A DNA stretch of 64,000 nt from Phil1 sp964612925. GTDB lineage: Bacteria; Bacillota; Clostridia; Christensenellales; CAG-138. The first letter of the stretch is position 1. The number at the start of each line of letters is the position of its first letter. The notes under the pieces were generated by a model that saw nothing but the letters and a program-made list of their open reading frames with translations, was not told the origin of the DNA and ran no database searches. The stretch is taken from NCBI GenBank assembly GCA_964612925.1, contig CAZTFU010000001.1, forward strand, positions 1 to 64,000, written 5' to 3'. Shown here in pieces: positions 24,240 through 33,542 of this stretch. The translations under genes were made by a program, and so were the position numbers.

Positions 24240-25853
24240 TTAGTGTTGCCTTGCGGCGTTCCTGTAAAGTATGCGTTTAAGCTTGTTGCCGCCGGGAATA
24301 AAGCTAAGCTCATCGGCGTCAAGCATTTTAAGCAGCACCGCAAATATTGCATAAACCATAACGCCTGCGGCAACGGCTGCAAGCGTTGCAAGCGTGCCGT
24401 GACCGGCTCCGCTCAACATACCGTATACCAAATGCACCGCTATACCCATGGCGATGCTTGCCGCGGCGGGCTTTATAAACGTGTCAAACAGCTTTAACGG
24501 GCACTTTGTGCGGCGCAGCATATATATCGTGTCCGCAATGCCCGCATACGCATAGCATACAACGGTGGATACTGCCGCACCCTGAATATTGATGCTTGGG
24601 ATATTCATGAGTATAAGCATTGTTATGACCTTCAGTATAAATCCTATAAAAAGGTTGAAAACGGGTATTTGCGGCTTACCGAGTCCCTGCACAACGCCCG
24701 TCATTGATTGTACCATTGAAAGGAAGATAACGCCTATGCTTGCGGTGTGCATAAGATCCGTTGCAAGGGCAAGCTCCGCAGTGCCAAGCTTTGGATAAAG
24801 CATGTGAATTATGGGTTCCGCAAGAACAAACAGACCGACCGCGCACGGTATGCCGACGATAAGCGCAAGCTTTAGACCGAGTCGTGCCGTGCTTTTTACG
24901 CCTTCTTTATCGTGCATGGCATTTTTTGCGGAAATTGCGGGTACAAGGCTCATAGCAAGCGCCATTGTAAGCACGCCCGGCATGTTTATAAGCGTGGTAA
25001 CATATGTCCTAAGGAGTGAATATGCGGTTTTTGTAACCGCCTCGCTGTAACCGAGTCCCTTTAATATGCGGCTTATAAGTGCGCTGTCCACCATTCCCGT
25101 AAGGGGACTTATGCTTGCGCCTATGGTTATGGGTATGGCTATTGCAAGCAGTGCCTTTGCAACCGTGCCGAATCCGCGCGGCTTTGCGGCAGAAAGCTGA
25201 ATGCGTTTATCAAAGTGTTTTTTCTTTTTGCGGTAGAAGAAATATACTACGCCAAGCCCCATAAGCTCACTTGTGCTTACGCCTATAAGTGCACCCATGG
25301 CCGCGTATTCGGGTCCTTTGGGGAGAAGCTTTATTGCAAGCGTAAGCCCTATAACAAGTTTGCCGAGCTGTTCGGCTATCTGCGATAATGCCGTGCCCGC
25401 CATTTGCTGCATACCCTGAAGGTAGCCGCGGTATGCGCACATTATCGAAACGAAAAGCAACGCAGGTGCCAATGCGCGAAAGCTCAAAACGGTTTCGGGA
25501 TAAGTTGTTATGGCCGCAAAAACGTTTGCGCCGGCAAACATTGCAATGCTTGTCACCAAGCCTATTATGCTCAAAAGCTTCACGGAAACGCTGAGCACTT
25601 CCTTTGCACCGCGATAATCGCCCGTGGCTACGCGCTCACTTACCTGCTTTGAAATGGCCGTGGGCAGACCGGAGGAGGATATGACAAGCAGAAACGAATA
25701 ATATGGATATGCCGCATCATAGTAACAGGCACCCTCGGGCCCCACGGCATTGGCAAACGGTATGCGAAATACCGCCCCGATTATCTTTACGAGCAGACCG
25801 GCTGCGCCGAGTAAAGCCGCGCCCTGAACGAAGGAACTTTGTTTCTTTTCCAT
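24240..25853 (-). CDS. SpoVB/YabM-type polysaccharide (lipid II-like) flippase, MOP superfamily
   Basis: A 537-residue membrane protein with about 14 segments. The N-terminus SSFVQGAALLGAAGLLVKIIG, GPEGACYYDAAYPYY and SSSGLPTAISK match the SpoVB/YabM/MurJ-like MOP family, which flips undecaprenyl-linked precursors across the membrane. Close relatives serve spore cortex synthesis (SpoVB) or growth (YtgP/MurJ). Because mazG follows, as in the yabM-yabN pair, a YabM-type assignment is favoured. The upstream leader has a GGCGGG / CCCGCC hairpin (25871-25889) and a TATAAT on the minus strand near 25900. Confidence 0.88.
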   Translation of the reverse strand: MEKKQSSFVQGAALLGAAGLLVKIIGAVFRIPFANAVGPEGACYYDAAYPYYSFLLVISSSGLPTAISKQVSERVATGDYRGAKEVLSVSVKLLSIIGLVTSIAMFAGANVFAAITTYPETVLSFRALAPALLFVSIMCAYRGYLQGMQQMAGTALSQIAEQLGKLVIGLTLAIKLLPKGPEYAAMGALIGVSTSELMGLGVVYFFYRKKKKHFDKRIQLSAAKPRGFGTVAKALLAIAIPITIGASISPLTGMVDSALISRILKGLGYSEAVTKTAYSLLRTYVTTLINMPGVLTMALAMSLVPAISAKNAMHDKEGVKSTARLGLKLALIVGIPCAVGLFVLAEPIIHMLYPKLGTAELALATDLMHTASIGVIFLSMVQSMTGVVQGLGKPQIPVFNLFIGFILKVITMLILMNIPSINIQGAAVSTVVCYAYAGIADTIYMLRRTKCPLKLFDTFIKPAAASIAMGIAVHLVYGMLSGAGHGTLATLAAVAAGVMVYAIFAVLLKMLDADELSFIPGGNKLKRILYRNAARQH

Positions 25854-26058
25854 ACAGCCTCTCTAACTGCGGCGGGATAAGACCCCGCCGACCCAATATA
25901 ATTATACCATAGTATAGAAATAAAATAAGGTAAAGTATGAATAATTCGCCAACTTTTCAAAATTTGTTCGCTTTACGCTTTATATTGGAAAGTTTTGTTG
26001 TATAATTAAATAGATGTGGCGTATGCACGCCTATGGGGAAACGGAGGTAGATATATAG

Positions 26059-27729
26059 ATGAAAGTAACCGCGGATTCTATGAGCTGCGAAATAAAGCAC
26101 GGCGAAAGTCTGCTTGACGCGGTAAAACGGTTGGAGCTTGACATGATATCATTAAGCTCTCGCCCGCTTGCCGCGCAGATAGGCGGCGAGGTGTTCAGCC
26201 TAAGGTACACTCCGTTTAAGGATGTTAATATACATTTATTAAATTATAAGGAAGAATCGGGCAGGCGCGTATATGAACGCACGTTGCAATTCATATTTAT
26301 TGCGGCCGTAAGGCGGCTTTTTCCTCAGGCACGGGTGTGTGTGCGCTACACGCTCGGACCGGGACTGTATATAACTGTGGATAAACAGCCCACATTGAAC
26401 GAACAGGATGTGCTTAAGCTTGAGGCTGAAATGCGCAACATTGTCCGCGCCGCACTTCCGCTTGAAAGAAAAAGACTTGATATAAAAGATGCCATTGAAT
26501 TTTACGAGCGTGACGGTCAGACAGATAAGGCTCGCCTTTTGAAGTGGCGCAAATTCAGCTATTTTGATGTGTATTCGATCGGCTCATATATGGATTATTT
26601 CTATGGGGAAATGGCACCTTCAACCGATTATACGGATGTTTTCCGCCTTAAATTCGTTGAAGGTGCGGTAATACTGCTTATGCCCCGAAGCGATGAACCG
26701 GATGTGCCAAGCGAATACGAGCCGATGCCAAAACTTGGCATAACGTTCAAGCAAAGTGATGACTGGGGCAAGCTTATGCACTGTTCAACCGTCGGAGAGG
26801 TGAACACGCTTGTTTCAAACGGCAGAATACGGGAACTTGTGCGCGTAAACGAAGCATTGCACGAAAAAAGCTATGCCCTTATTGCGGACGGTATAGTTGA
26901 ACGTAAAGCACGCGCCGTGCTTGTTGCGGGGCCAAGCTCCTCAGGTAAAACGACAAGCGCGAACCGACTTGCGACTCAGCTTAGGGTGCTTGGACAGGAT
27001 CCGAAAATGCTGTCACTTGACAATTATTATCTTGACAGGGATGCAATACCTGCCGATGAAAACGGCGAAAAGGACCTTGAACACATAAACACGCTTGATA
27101 CGGTGCGCTTTTCGAGCGACCTTGCCAAGCTTTTACGCGGGGAAGAGGTGGAGGTGCCCGTATTTGACTTCCTTACGGGCAAACGAGCGAAAGAAGGCAA
27201 GGTGCTTCAACTCCATCCCGATGAACCGCTTATAATAGAAGGAATACATGCCCTCAATCCTGCACTTTTGGGTGACGATATAGACCGTGACAAATTATTT
27301 AGGGTATATGTAAGCGCACTTACAACGCTGAATATAGATGACCACAACCGCATACACACCACCGACGCGCGTCTTTTAAGGCGACTTGTTCGGGATTATG
27401 AAACGCGGGGCGCAAGCATGGAAACAACGCTTTCCATGTGGCCGAGCGTAAGGCGCGGCGAAGAAAGGTGGATATTCCCATATCAGGAAAATGCGGACGC
27501 GCTCTTTAACACAACGCTTGTATATGAAATATCCGTGCTGAAAAAGTATGTTTACCCGCTGCTTCAGGCTGTGCCGAAGGAAAGCAACTGTTATGCGGCG
27601 GCACGGGACATTATAAAGGTGCTGAACTATTTCCTTGATGCGGACGGAATAGAGGATGAAATACCGCCCACAAGCATTCTGCGCGAATTTATAGGCGGCT
27701 GTACCTTCTACAGGGAGGATAAGAGATGA
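26059..27729 (+). CDS. Nucleoside kinase with TGS and ThrRS-like N-terminal domains
   Basis: A 556-residue three-part protein. Residues about 1-60 are TGS-like, about 60-215 resemble the second additional domain of threonyl-tRNA synthetase, and about 275-490 are a uridine-kinase-like P-loop domain with VAGPSSSGKTTSANRLA and SLDNYYLDRDAIP. It would phosphorylate a nucleoside; relatives are widespread in Firmicutes and Thermotogae, and the exact substrate varies. The start follows ACGGAGGT with TATAAT near 26002. Its last codons overlap the ATG of the exonuclease gene (ATGA), so they are coupled. Confidence 0.88.
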   Translation: MKVTADSMSCEIKHGESLLDAVKRLELDMISLSSRPLAAQIGGEVFSLRYTPFKDVNIHLLNYKEESGRRVYERTLQFIFIAAVRRLFPQARVCVRYTLGPGLYITVDKQPTLNEQDVLKLEAEMRNIVRAALPLERKRLDIKDAIEFYERDGQTDKARLLKWRKFSYFDVYSIGSYMDYFYGEMAPSTDYTDVFRLKFVEGAVILLMPRSDEPDVPSEYEPMPKLGITFKQSDDWGKLMHCSTVGEVNTLVSNGRIRELVRVNEALHEKSYALIADGIVERKARAVLVAGPSSSGKTTSANRLATQLRVLGQDPKMLSLDNYYLDRDAIPADENGEKDLEHINTLDTVRFSSDLAKLLRGEEVEVPVFDFLTGKRAKEGKVLQLHPDEPLIIEGIHALNPALLGDDIDRDKLFRVYVSALTTLNIDDHNRIHTTDARLLRRLVRDYETRGASMETTLSMWPSVRRGEERWIFPYQENADALFNTTLVYEISVLKKYVYPLLQAVPKESNCYAAARDIIKVLNYFLDADGIEDEIPPTSILREFIGGCTFYREDKR

Positions 27730-28487
27730 GATTGATATCATGGAACGTTAACGGCCTTCGCGCCTGCATGGGCAAGGGCTTTATGGAATTCTTTCATACG
27801 ATAAATGCGGATGTTGTCGCATTGCAGGAAACAAAGCTTCAGCCGCATCAGATTGAACTTGAACTTGAGGGTTACGAACAATACTGGCACAGCGCCGAAA
27901 AAAAGGGATACAGCGGCACGGCCGTTTTTACAAAGAAAAAGCCGTTTTCGGTGACTTATGATCTTCCGAACATGGAAGAACTCGGTTTCCCGAACGAGGG
28001 CAGGGTCATAACGCTTGAATTTGAGGATTTCTATTTTGTTAATTGCTACACGCCCAATTCTCAGCGCGAGCTTGCACGCATTGAATTCAGAATGGATTGG
28101 GAGGATGAATTCCGCAAATACATCTGCTCTCTTGAACAAATCAAACCCGTTGTACTCTGCGGCGACCTTAATGTGGCACACAACGAAATAGACCTTAAAA
28201 ATCCTCAAAGCAACCACAACAATGCAGGCTTTACGGATAAGGAACGCGGCAAATTCAGTGAATTGCTTAATTGCGGCTTTGTGGACAGCTTCCGCTACCT
28301 TTACCCGGACAAGCGGGATTGTTATTCGTGGTGGAGCTATATGGCAAATTCGCGCGCACGGAACATAGGGTGGCGCATAGACTATTTTGTCGTAAGCGAA
28401 AAAATGAAGAACAGAATTGAGCAAAGTAGCATATTGCCTGAGGTGATGGGCAGCGACCATTGCCCGGTAATGCTTGAAATATTATAA
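27726..28487 (+). CDS. exoA: Exodeoxyribonuclease III (AP endonuclease)
   Basis: The 253-residue protein matches the ExoIII/ExoA family: MRLISWNVNGLRAC, VVALQETKLQ with the metal-binding Glu, NCYTPNSQ, the GDLNVAHNEIDLKNP active site, and the terminal SDHCPVMLEI with the catalytic His. It cuts DNA at abasic sites and trims 3' blocks during base-excision repair. The start overlaps the kinase stop by four bases. Confidence 0.96.
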   Translation: MRLISWNVNGLRACMGKGFMEFFHTINADVVALQETKLQPHQIELELEGYEQYWHSAEKKGYSGTAVFTKKKPFSVTYDLPNMEELGFPNEGRVITLEFEDFYFVNCYTPNSQRELARIEFRMDWEDEFRKYICSLEQIKPVVLCGDLNVAHNEIDLKNPQSNHNNAGFTDKERGKFSELLNCGFVDSFRYLYPDKRDCYSWWSYMANSRARNIGWRIDYFVVSEKMKNRIEQSSILPEVMGSDHCPVMLEIL

Positions 28488-28504
28488 AACGGAGGAATAT
28501 GAAA

Positions 28505-29533
28505 ATGCACTATATCGATTTAAGAAGCGATACCGTTACCCAACCTACACTTGCAATGCGTGCGGCAATGGCCGCGGCGGAAGTGGGAGATGACGTATAC
28601 GGCGATGATCCCACGGTAAACCGCCTTGAGGAAATGGCAGCCGAAAGACTCGGTAAGGAAGCGGCAATGTTCATAACAAGCGGAACCATGGGCAACCAAC
28701 TCGGCATAATGAGCCAGACCCGCCGCGGCGATGAAATAATCGCGGGTGCGCAAAGCCACATAGTTATGCACGAAGTTGGTGCTGCGGCGGTATTGAGCGG
28801 CGTAAACATAAGGCAGCTTGACTATCCGAACTGCATTCCCGTGCCGGAAATGATAAGGGCGCATATTCGCCCCGATGATATACACGAACCGCCAACAACG
28901 CTTATCTGCCTTGAAAATGCACTTGCAAACGGCCGCGTTGTGCCGCTTGACATAATGTGTGAGGTACGCAAAATCGCGGACGAAAACGGTTTGCCGATAC
29001 ACCTTGACGGTGCACGCCTTTTCAACGCGGCGACTGCACTTAATACCGATGTGAAGGAAATAACCAAATATGTCGATACGGTATCGTGTTGCCTTTCAAA
29101 GGGACTTTGTGCGCCCGTGGGTGCGATATTTGCGGGTCCCAAGGCTACCGTACAGCGCGCAAGAAAGTACAGAAAGATGCTTGGCGGCGCAATGCGTCAG
29201 TGCGGCGTGCTTGCCGCGGCGGGTATAATCGCTCTCAATGACATGACAAAGCGCATAGGCGATGACCATGCCAATGCCAAATATATGGCGGAATTGCTGA
29301 ATAAAATAGACGGCATTACCGTTGATACGGACGCGGTGCAGATAAACATGGTATTTTTTAAGTTGAATGCAAGCGAAGAATTGAAAAACAGCCTGCCTGC
29401 AAGCATGAAGCAAAAGGGCATATTGATAAGTCCCGAAGAGCTTGGCGAATTCCGCTTTGTTACGAACAACGATGTTTCGCGCAAGGATGTCGAATATGCG
29501 GTAAAAGAATTTGCCGCACTGATACACGGATAA
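28505..29533 (+). CDS. ltaE: Low-specificity L-threonine aldolase
   Basis: A 342-residue PLP enzyme of fold type I: YIDLRSDTVTQPT, VGDDVYGDDPTVNRLEE, ITSGTMGNQ, LHLDGARLFNAA (as HLDGARLF) and the PLP lysine in CCLSKGLCAPVGA. It splits L-threonine into glycine and acetaldehyde. I prefer the ATG at 28505, nine bases after GGAGG; the ATG two codons earlier is only three bases from it. Eighteen bases separate it from exoA. Confidence 0.94.
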   Translation: MHYIDLRSDTVTQPTLAMRAAMAAAEVGDDVYGDDPTVNRLEEMAAERLGKEAAMFITSGTMGNQLGIMSQTRRGDEIIAGAQSHIVMHEVGAAAVLSGVNIRQLDYPNCIPVPEMIRAHIRPDDIHEPPTTLICLENALANGRVVPLDIMCEVRKIADENGLPIHLDGARLFNAATALNTDVKEITKYVDTVSCCLSKGLCAPVGAIFAGPKATVQRARKYRKMLGGAMRQCGVLAAAGIIALNDMTKRIGDDHANAKYMAELLNKIDGITVDTDAVQINMVFFKLNASEELKNSLPASMKQKGILISPEELGEFRFVTNNDVSRKDVEYAVKEFAALIHG

Positions 29534-29554
29534 TATCAAACGGAGGTATAAACA

Positions 29555-30286
29555 ATGGCAACAAAGGTATGGGCGCACAGGGGCGCAAGCGGATACGCAC
29601 CGGAAAACACCATTCCCGCATTCAAACTGGCCGTTGAACAAAAGGCGGACGGCGTGGAACTGGATGTTCATCTCAGTAGTGACGGTAAACTGATGGTAAT
29701 ACATGACGAAACCGTGGACCGCACGTCAAACGGCACGGGTCGTGTTGTGGATATGACCTGTCAGGAACTTAAAAAACTTGATTTTTCCAACGGTATGGCG
29801 GGTTATAAGGACGTACGCATACCAACGCTAAAGGAAGTATACGGACTGCTTAAAAATACTGACCTTACCATAAACGTTGAAATAAAAAGCGATGTTGTGA
29901 TGTATTACGGTATATGGGATAAGGTGATAGAGCTTGAACGCGAAATGGGTATGCAGGGCAGGATAATCTATTCCTCGTTCAACCATTATGTGCTTATGAA
30001 GCTCAGAGAGGTCGAACCCAAGGCAAAGATAGGTCTGCTTTACTCCGAGGCAATGGTGGATCCGTGGGTGTATGCAAGCTATCTCCATGCCGATGCAATA
30101 CATCCGCATTATCTTGCGGCACTCGGTTGCCCGGGACTTATTGAGGGCTGCAAAAAGGCGGGGGTGGAAATGCACCCGTGGACGTGCAACGATGAGCAGG
30201 TCGTGTGCGATCTTGCATCAGCGGGAGTTGAGGCGGTAATAACCAATTACCCCGACAAAGCAAGGGCTGCAATAGAGAATAAATAA
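29555..30286 (+). CDS. ugpQ: Glycerophosphodiester phosphodiesterase
   Basis: A 243-residue cytoplasmic GDPD: the HRGASGYAPENTIPAF start with catalytic His and Arg, the VELDVHLSSDGKLMVIHDE metal site with second His, EIKSD, and WTCNDEQ near the end. It breaks glycerophosphodiesters into glycerol 3-phosphate and an alcohol. GGAGG lies before the start; 21 bases follow the aldolase stop. Confidence 0.94.
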   Translation: MATKVWAHRGASGYAPENTIPAFKLAVEQKADGVELDVHLSSDGKLMVIHDETVDRTSNGTGRVVDMTCQELKKLDFSNGMAGYKDVRIPTLKEVYGLLKNTDLTINVEIKSDVVMYYGIWDKVIELEREMGMQGRIIYSSFNHYVLMKLREVEPKAKIGLLYSEAMVDPWVYASYLHADAIHPHYLAALGCPGLIEGCKKAGVEMHPWTCNDEQVVCDLASAGVEAVITNYPDKARAAIENK

Positions 30287-30308
30287 GCGGAAGAATTCAG
30301 GCCGTATA

Positions 30309-30337
30309 GGCTCCTCCTAACAAGGGGAGCCGAATTT
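30309..30337 (+). terminator. Hairpin between ugpQ and trmO
   Basis: GGCTCC (30309-30314) pairs with GGAGCC (30326-30331); GAATTTT follows. The 3' arm contains the only GGGGAG that could serve trmO, 14 bases before its ATG, so the hairpin may act as a weak terminator or limit translation of trmO. Confidence 0.5.
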
Positions 30338-30345
30338 TACATAAA

Positions 30346-31026
30346 ATGGAGACACTTAAAACCATAGCAACTATACAAAGCGATTTTACCACGAAATTCG
30401 GAATACCTCGCCAAAGCGGTCTTTCCGCTATGCAACTTTCGACAATAGTGTTCAAGTCCGAATACAGGGATGAAAATGCACTGCGCGGCCTTGAAGGATA
30501 TTCTCACATATGGCTGATATGGGGCTTTAGCGAAGTAAAGGCAGAACGTTGGTCACCAATGGTCAAGCCGCCGCGCCTTGGGGGAAACAAGCGCATGGGC
30601 GTGTTTGCCACACGCTCACCGTACAGGCCGAACCCGATAGGACTTTCAAGCGTAAGGCTTGAGGCAATAGAAAAGCGACCGAATCTTGGCACGGTGCTTA
30701 TAGTATCAGGTGCGGATCTGATGGACGGCACGCCGATATACGATATAAAGCCATACCTTTCGTTTACGGACAGTCATCCCGATGCCAAAAACGGTTTTGC
30801 GGGCGAAAAATTAGGCTATTCGCTTGAAGTTGAGTTCCCCGATGAACTGCTTGAGCTTATTCCCGAACGGAAGCGAAAACCGCTTATAGAATCGCTCTCG
30901 CAGGATCCGCGCCCCGCATATCTTACCGAACCCGATATGCCGTTCGGCTTTGAATATGCGGGCTTTGATGTGCGCTTTAAGGTAAAGGACGGCATATTGC
31001 GCGTATACGAAATAATTAAGTTGTAG
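30346..31026 (+). CDS. trmO: tRNA (adenine(37)-N6)-methyltransferase TrmO
   Basis: The 226-residue protein has the TsaA/TrmO signature: IPRQSGLSAM, YSHIWLIWGF, the MGVFATRSPYRPNPIGLSSV block (residues about 86-105) and GTPIYDIKPYL. TrmO methylates N6 of the t6A37 base in threonine tRNAs using SAM. The C-terminal part (PDELLELIPERKRKPLIESL, then DPRPAY) is the expected helical cap. No good ribosome binding site is seen close to the ATG. Confidence 0.93.
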   Translation: METLKTIATIQSDFTTKFGIPRQSGLSAMQLSTIVFKSEYRDENALRGLEGYSHIWLIWGFSEVKAERWSPMVKPPRLGGNKRMGVFATRSPYRPNPIGLSSVRLEAIEKRPNLGTVLIVSGADLMDGTPIYDIKPYLSFTDSHPDAKNGFAGEKLGYSLEVEFPDELLELIPERKRKPLIESLSQDPRPAYLTEPDMPFGFEYAGFDVRFKVKDGILRVYEIIKL

Positions 31027-31065
31027 CAATTGACACACCAAAGCCTTATTTTGAATGAAAATGGC

Positions 31066-31092
31066 GGGGGAGCGAACATTACTCGCTTCCCC
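31066..31092. terminator. Hairpin between trmO and the 53-residue protein gene
   Basis: GGGGGAGCGA (31066-31075) / TCGCTTCCCC (31083-31092), one G-T pair. Read on the minus strand it is followed by GCCATTTTCATT. It sits between convergent genes and may serve both. Confidence 0.55.
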
Positions 31093-31105
31093 ACTTAGCG
31101 TTCGA

Positions 31106-31267
31106 TTAGCGGCAACACATCCTGTCCAAGGCGCGCTTGCCCGTTTTAACGATCCTTTTTGAATCGCGAACGGCTCGCCTTGAAACATCGGGATACATTG
31201 CGCATACCGCAGCGGTTGCGGCTACCATGCCGGCAGCCATACCCGCGGCAAAAACAATTGATTTCAT
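31106..31267 (-). CDS. 53-residue hypothetical membrane-anchored protein
   Basis: A short gene with a good AAAGGAG eight bases before ATG at 31267. It encodes MKSIVFAAGMAAGMVAATAA, one Ala/Gly/Met-rich membrane segment, then a basic tail with RRAVRDSKRIVKTGKRALDR and ending CCR. It resembles small YtxH-like envelope proteins in style only. It lies between the trmO gene and the iscU terminator and is the sole gene of its unit. Function unknown. Confidence 0.6.
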   Translation of the reverse strand: MKSIVFAAGMAAGMVAATAAVCAMYPDVSRRAVRDSKRIVKTGKRALDRMCCR

Positions 31268-31342
31268 TTGTCCGTCTCCTTTCGCAAAGTATATGTATTA
31301 GCTTTTGTAAAAAGGCGGACTTATTTTCAATCCAAATATCGG

Positions 31343-31379
31343 AAAAAAAGGACGATGAGACCGTGCCCATCATCCTTTT
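31343..31379 (-). terminator. Terminator of the iscRSU operon
   Basis: On the minus strand AAAAGGATGATG pairs with CATCGTCC (31368-31379 with 31346-31357, one G-T pair) and is followed by seven T. Confidence 0.8.
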
Positions 31380-31390
31380 ATAATAATCAT

Positions 31391-31831
31391 TTAGTGCTCG
31401 TGCGGTTCTTCATGCTCGTGGGCACTCTTTTTGCTTTCGACCTCTTTGGCCTTATCCTCCATGCCCTTTCTGCGGTAATAATCCGCAACGGCCGCGCGCA
31501 CGGCTTCCTCCGCAAGCACGGAACAGTGTATCTTTGCGGGCGGCAAACCTTCAAGTGCTTCAACAACGGCGGAATTTGAAAGCTGAAGTGCCTCATCTAT
31601 GCTTTTGCCCTTTATAAGCTCGGTCGCCATGGAGCTTGTTGCAATTGCGGCACCGCAACCGAAGGTTTTGAAACCCACGTTTTCTATTATGCCGTCATCA
31701 TTTACATCCAAAAACATCTGCATTATGTCGCCGCACTTGGCGTTACCTACCATGCCTACGCCGTTTGCGTTTTCCAGCTCGCCAACGTTGCGTGGGTTTT
31801 GGAAATGATCAAGAACCTTTTCGGTATACAT
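31391..31831 (-). CDS. iscU: Iron-sulfur cluster scaffold protein IscU/NifU type with His-rich tail
   Basis: A 146-residue scaffold with the three cluster cysteines in place: NAKCGDIMQMF, TFGCGAAIA and AKIHCSVLAEEA. It receives sulfur from IscS and assembles clusters. A C-terminal extension ends in AHEHEEPHEH, which could bind metal and is not part of the usual core. The gene follows iscS by 31 bases, with GAAGGAG before its start. In this iscR-iscS-iscU order no hscA, hscB or fdx is present. Confidence 0.93.
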   Translation of the reverse strand: MYTEKVLDHFQNPRNVGELENANGVGMVGNAKCGDIMQMFLDVNDDGIIENVGFKTFGCGAAIATSSMATELIKGKSIDEALQLSNSAVVEALEGLPPAKIHCSVLAEEAVRAAVADYYRRKGMEDKAKEVESKKSAHEHEEPHEH

Positions 31832-31862
31832 ATATATTCTCCTTCCGATTGTATCCTTTTGT

Positions 31863-33026
31863 TTATTTTATGGGGCTTATGGGGCTCATCGCTCTAAGCC
31901 TGTGCGCTACCTTGGGCAGCGTTTCAAGCACATAATCAATATCTTCTTCTGTGGTATCATCACCAAGGGTAAGCCTTACGGAGCCGTGTGCAACCTCATG
32001 CGTAAGGCCGAGTGCAAGCAAGACATGCGACGGGTCAAGGCTGCCGCTTGTGCAGGCGGAACCGCTTGACGCCGCTATACCCGCCATGTCAAGCATGAGC
32101 AGTATACTTTCACCTTCGATATACTTAATCGAGAAGTTGACGTTGTTTGGCAGCCGCTTTGTTCTGTGGCCGTTCAGCTTGACTTCGGGTATGGTGGCCT
32201 CTATACCATCGATAAGCCTGTCGCGCATTTTTGTCATTCGGGCGGAGGTTTCGGCCATGTTATTCACTGCAAGCTCGAGTGCCTCACCAAGACCGACTAT
32301 ACCCGCAACATTCTCGGTACCCGCACGGCGACCCTTTTCCTGTTCGCCGCCTATTATATAGCTTGGCAGGCGTATGCCCTTTCTTTCATACAGCACGCCA
32401 ACGCCCTTGGGACCGTGGAACTTATGGCCGGAAAGCGAGAGCATATCTATGCCCATGGCCTTTACGTCTATGGGTATGTGCCCTGCGGCCTGAACCGCAT
32501 CCGTATGGAAAAGCACGCCGCGTTCATGGCACACTGCGGCTATTTCGGGAATGGGCATTATTGTGCCGACTTCGTTGTTTGCAAACATAATGCTTACAAG
32601 TATGGTCTTGTCGGTAATGGCGTCACGCACTTGTTCCGCAGTTACAAGGCCGTTTTCATCAACGGGGAGATACGTCACCTTTATGCCTTTCCTTTCAAGC
32701 GCGGCGCAGGCGTGAAGTATGGCATGGTGCTCTACGTTTGTGGTTATGATATGGTCGCCTTTTTTGGCATATCTTTCGGCCACACCGAACAGCACCGTAT
32801 CATCGCTTTCCGTGCCGCAGCCCGTGAATACTATTTCGCTCGGGTCCGCATTTATGGCGCGGGCTACCTGTTCGCGGGCGTGTTCAACTGCGGCGCGGGC
32901 GGTTTGTCCGAAAGAATGGGGACTTGAAGCATTGCCGTATACTTCGGTAAGGTACGGCATCATCTTTTCGAGTACCTTGGGTGAAAGGGCGGTGGTTGCC
33001 GCATTGTCAAGATAGACCCTTCTCAT
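31863..33026 (-). CDS. iscS: Cysteine desulfurase
   Basis: The 387-residue PLP enzyme has YLDNAATTALSP at the N-terminus, TNVEHHAILHAC, the PLP lysine in LSGHKFHGPKG (about 205) and the sulfur-carrying Cys in ASSGSACTSGS (about 327). It takes sulfur from cysteine as a persulfide for IscU and other acceptors. RBS AGGAG. It is 24 bases downstream of iscR. Confidence 0.96.
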   Translation of the reverse strand: MRRVYLDNAATTALSPKVLEKMMPYLTEVYGNASSPHSFGQTARAAVEHAREQVARAINADPSEIVFTGCGTESDDTVLFGVAERYAKKGDHIITTNVEHHAILHACAALERKGIKVTYLPVDENGLVTAEQVRDAITDKTILVSIMFANNEVGTIMPIPEIAAVCHERGVLFHTDAVQAAGHIPIDVKAMGIDMLSLSGHKFHGPKGVGVLYERKGIRLPSYIIGGEQEKGRRAGTENVAGIVGLGEALELAVNNMAETSARMTKMRDRLIDGIEATIPEVKLNGHRTKRLPNNVNFSIKYIEGESILLMLDMAGIAASSGSACTSGSLDPSHVLLALGLTHEVAHGSVRLTLGDDTTEEDIDYVLETLPKVAHRLRAMSPISPIK

Positions 33027-33050
33027 ATAAAACTGCTCCTGATAATATAA

Positions 33051-33518
33051 TTATTGTTCTTTGGCGATGCACTCATCCGCACTGCCGCCGTGGCGGTCAA
33101 GCTGAATACGGTAATCATCTGCCATGTCCTTTAGCGTTGTTGAAGTTAGTACGTCATTGATACGACTTTGAAGTTTTAACCAAAGCGGACGTGCAGAACA
33201 AGTACAGGCGTTGCTACATGCGGCATCGTTCTCCGTGCCCACGCAATCAACAAGCTCCGTGCCGCCTTCAAGCGCCCTAAGCACCGTGCCGACATCTATT
33301 TTCTCGGGTGCACGGCTAAGCTCGTAACCGCCCATTGCTCCGCGTGCACCCTTTATAAGGCCGGCCTTTTTCAGCGCACCTATCATCTGTTCAAGATACG
33401 ATGTGCTTATGCCTTGCCGCTGTGCAAGCGAAGCTGTGCTTATGGGTCCGTTGCCGTATTCAATGGCAAGATCCACCATGGCTTTAAGCCCGTAGCGACC
33501 CCTTGTTGAAAACAGCAT
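33051..33518 (-). CDS. iscR: Rrf2 family regulator, IscR-like
   Basis: A 155-residue Rrf2 protein: MLFSTRGRYGLKAMVDLA, winged helix with STASLAQRQGISTSYLEQMI, KGARGAMGGYELSR wing, and a cysteine group in DCVGTENDAACSNACTCSAR (about residues 91-110) suited to an Fe-S cluster. First gene of iscR-iscS-iscU, so it most likely senses cluster status and represses its own operon. A dyad overlaps the predicted start site of its transcript. RBS GAGGTG. Confidence 0.9.
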   Translation of the reverse strand: MLFSTRGRYGLKAMVDLAIEYGNGPISTASLAQRQGISTSYLEQMIGALKKAGLIKGARGAMGGYELSRAPEKIDVGTVLRALEGGTELVDCVGTENDAACSNACTCSARPLWLKLQSRINDVLTSTTLKDMADDYRIQLDRHGGSADECIAKEQ

Positions 33519-33542
33519 TATCGGTTCACCTCAATTCCTATC

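Noticed and set aside
30309..30337. Riboswitch upstream of trmO
   Set aside because: Only a single short hairpin is present, with no conserved aptamer core.
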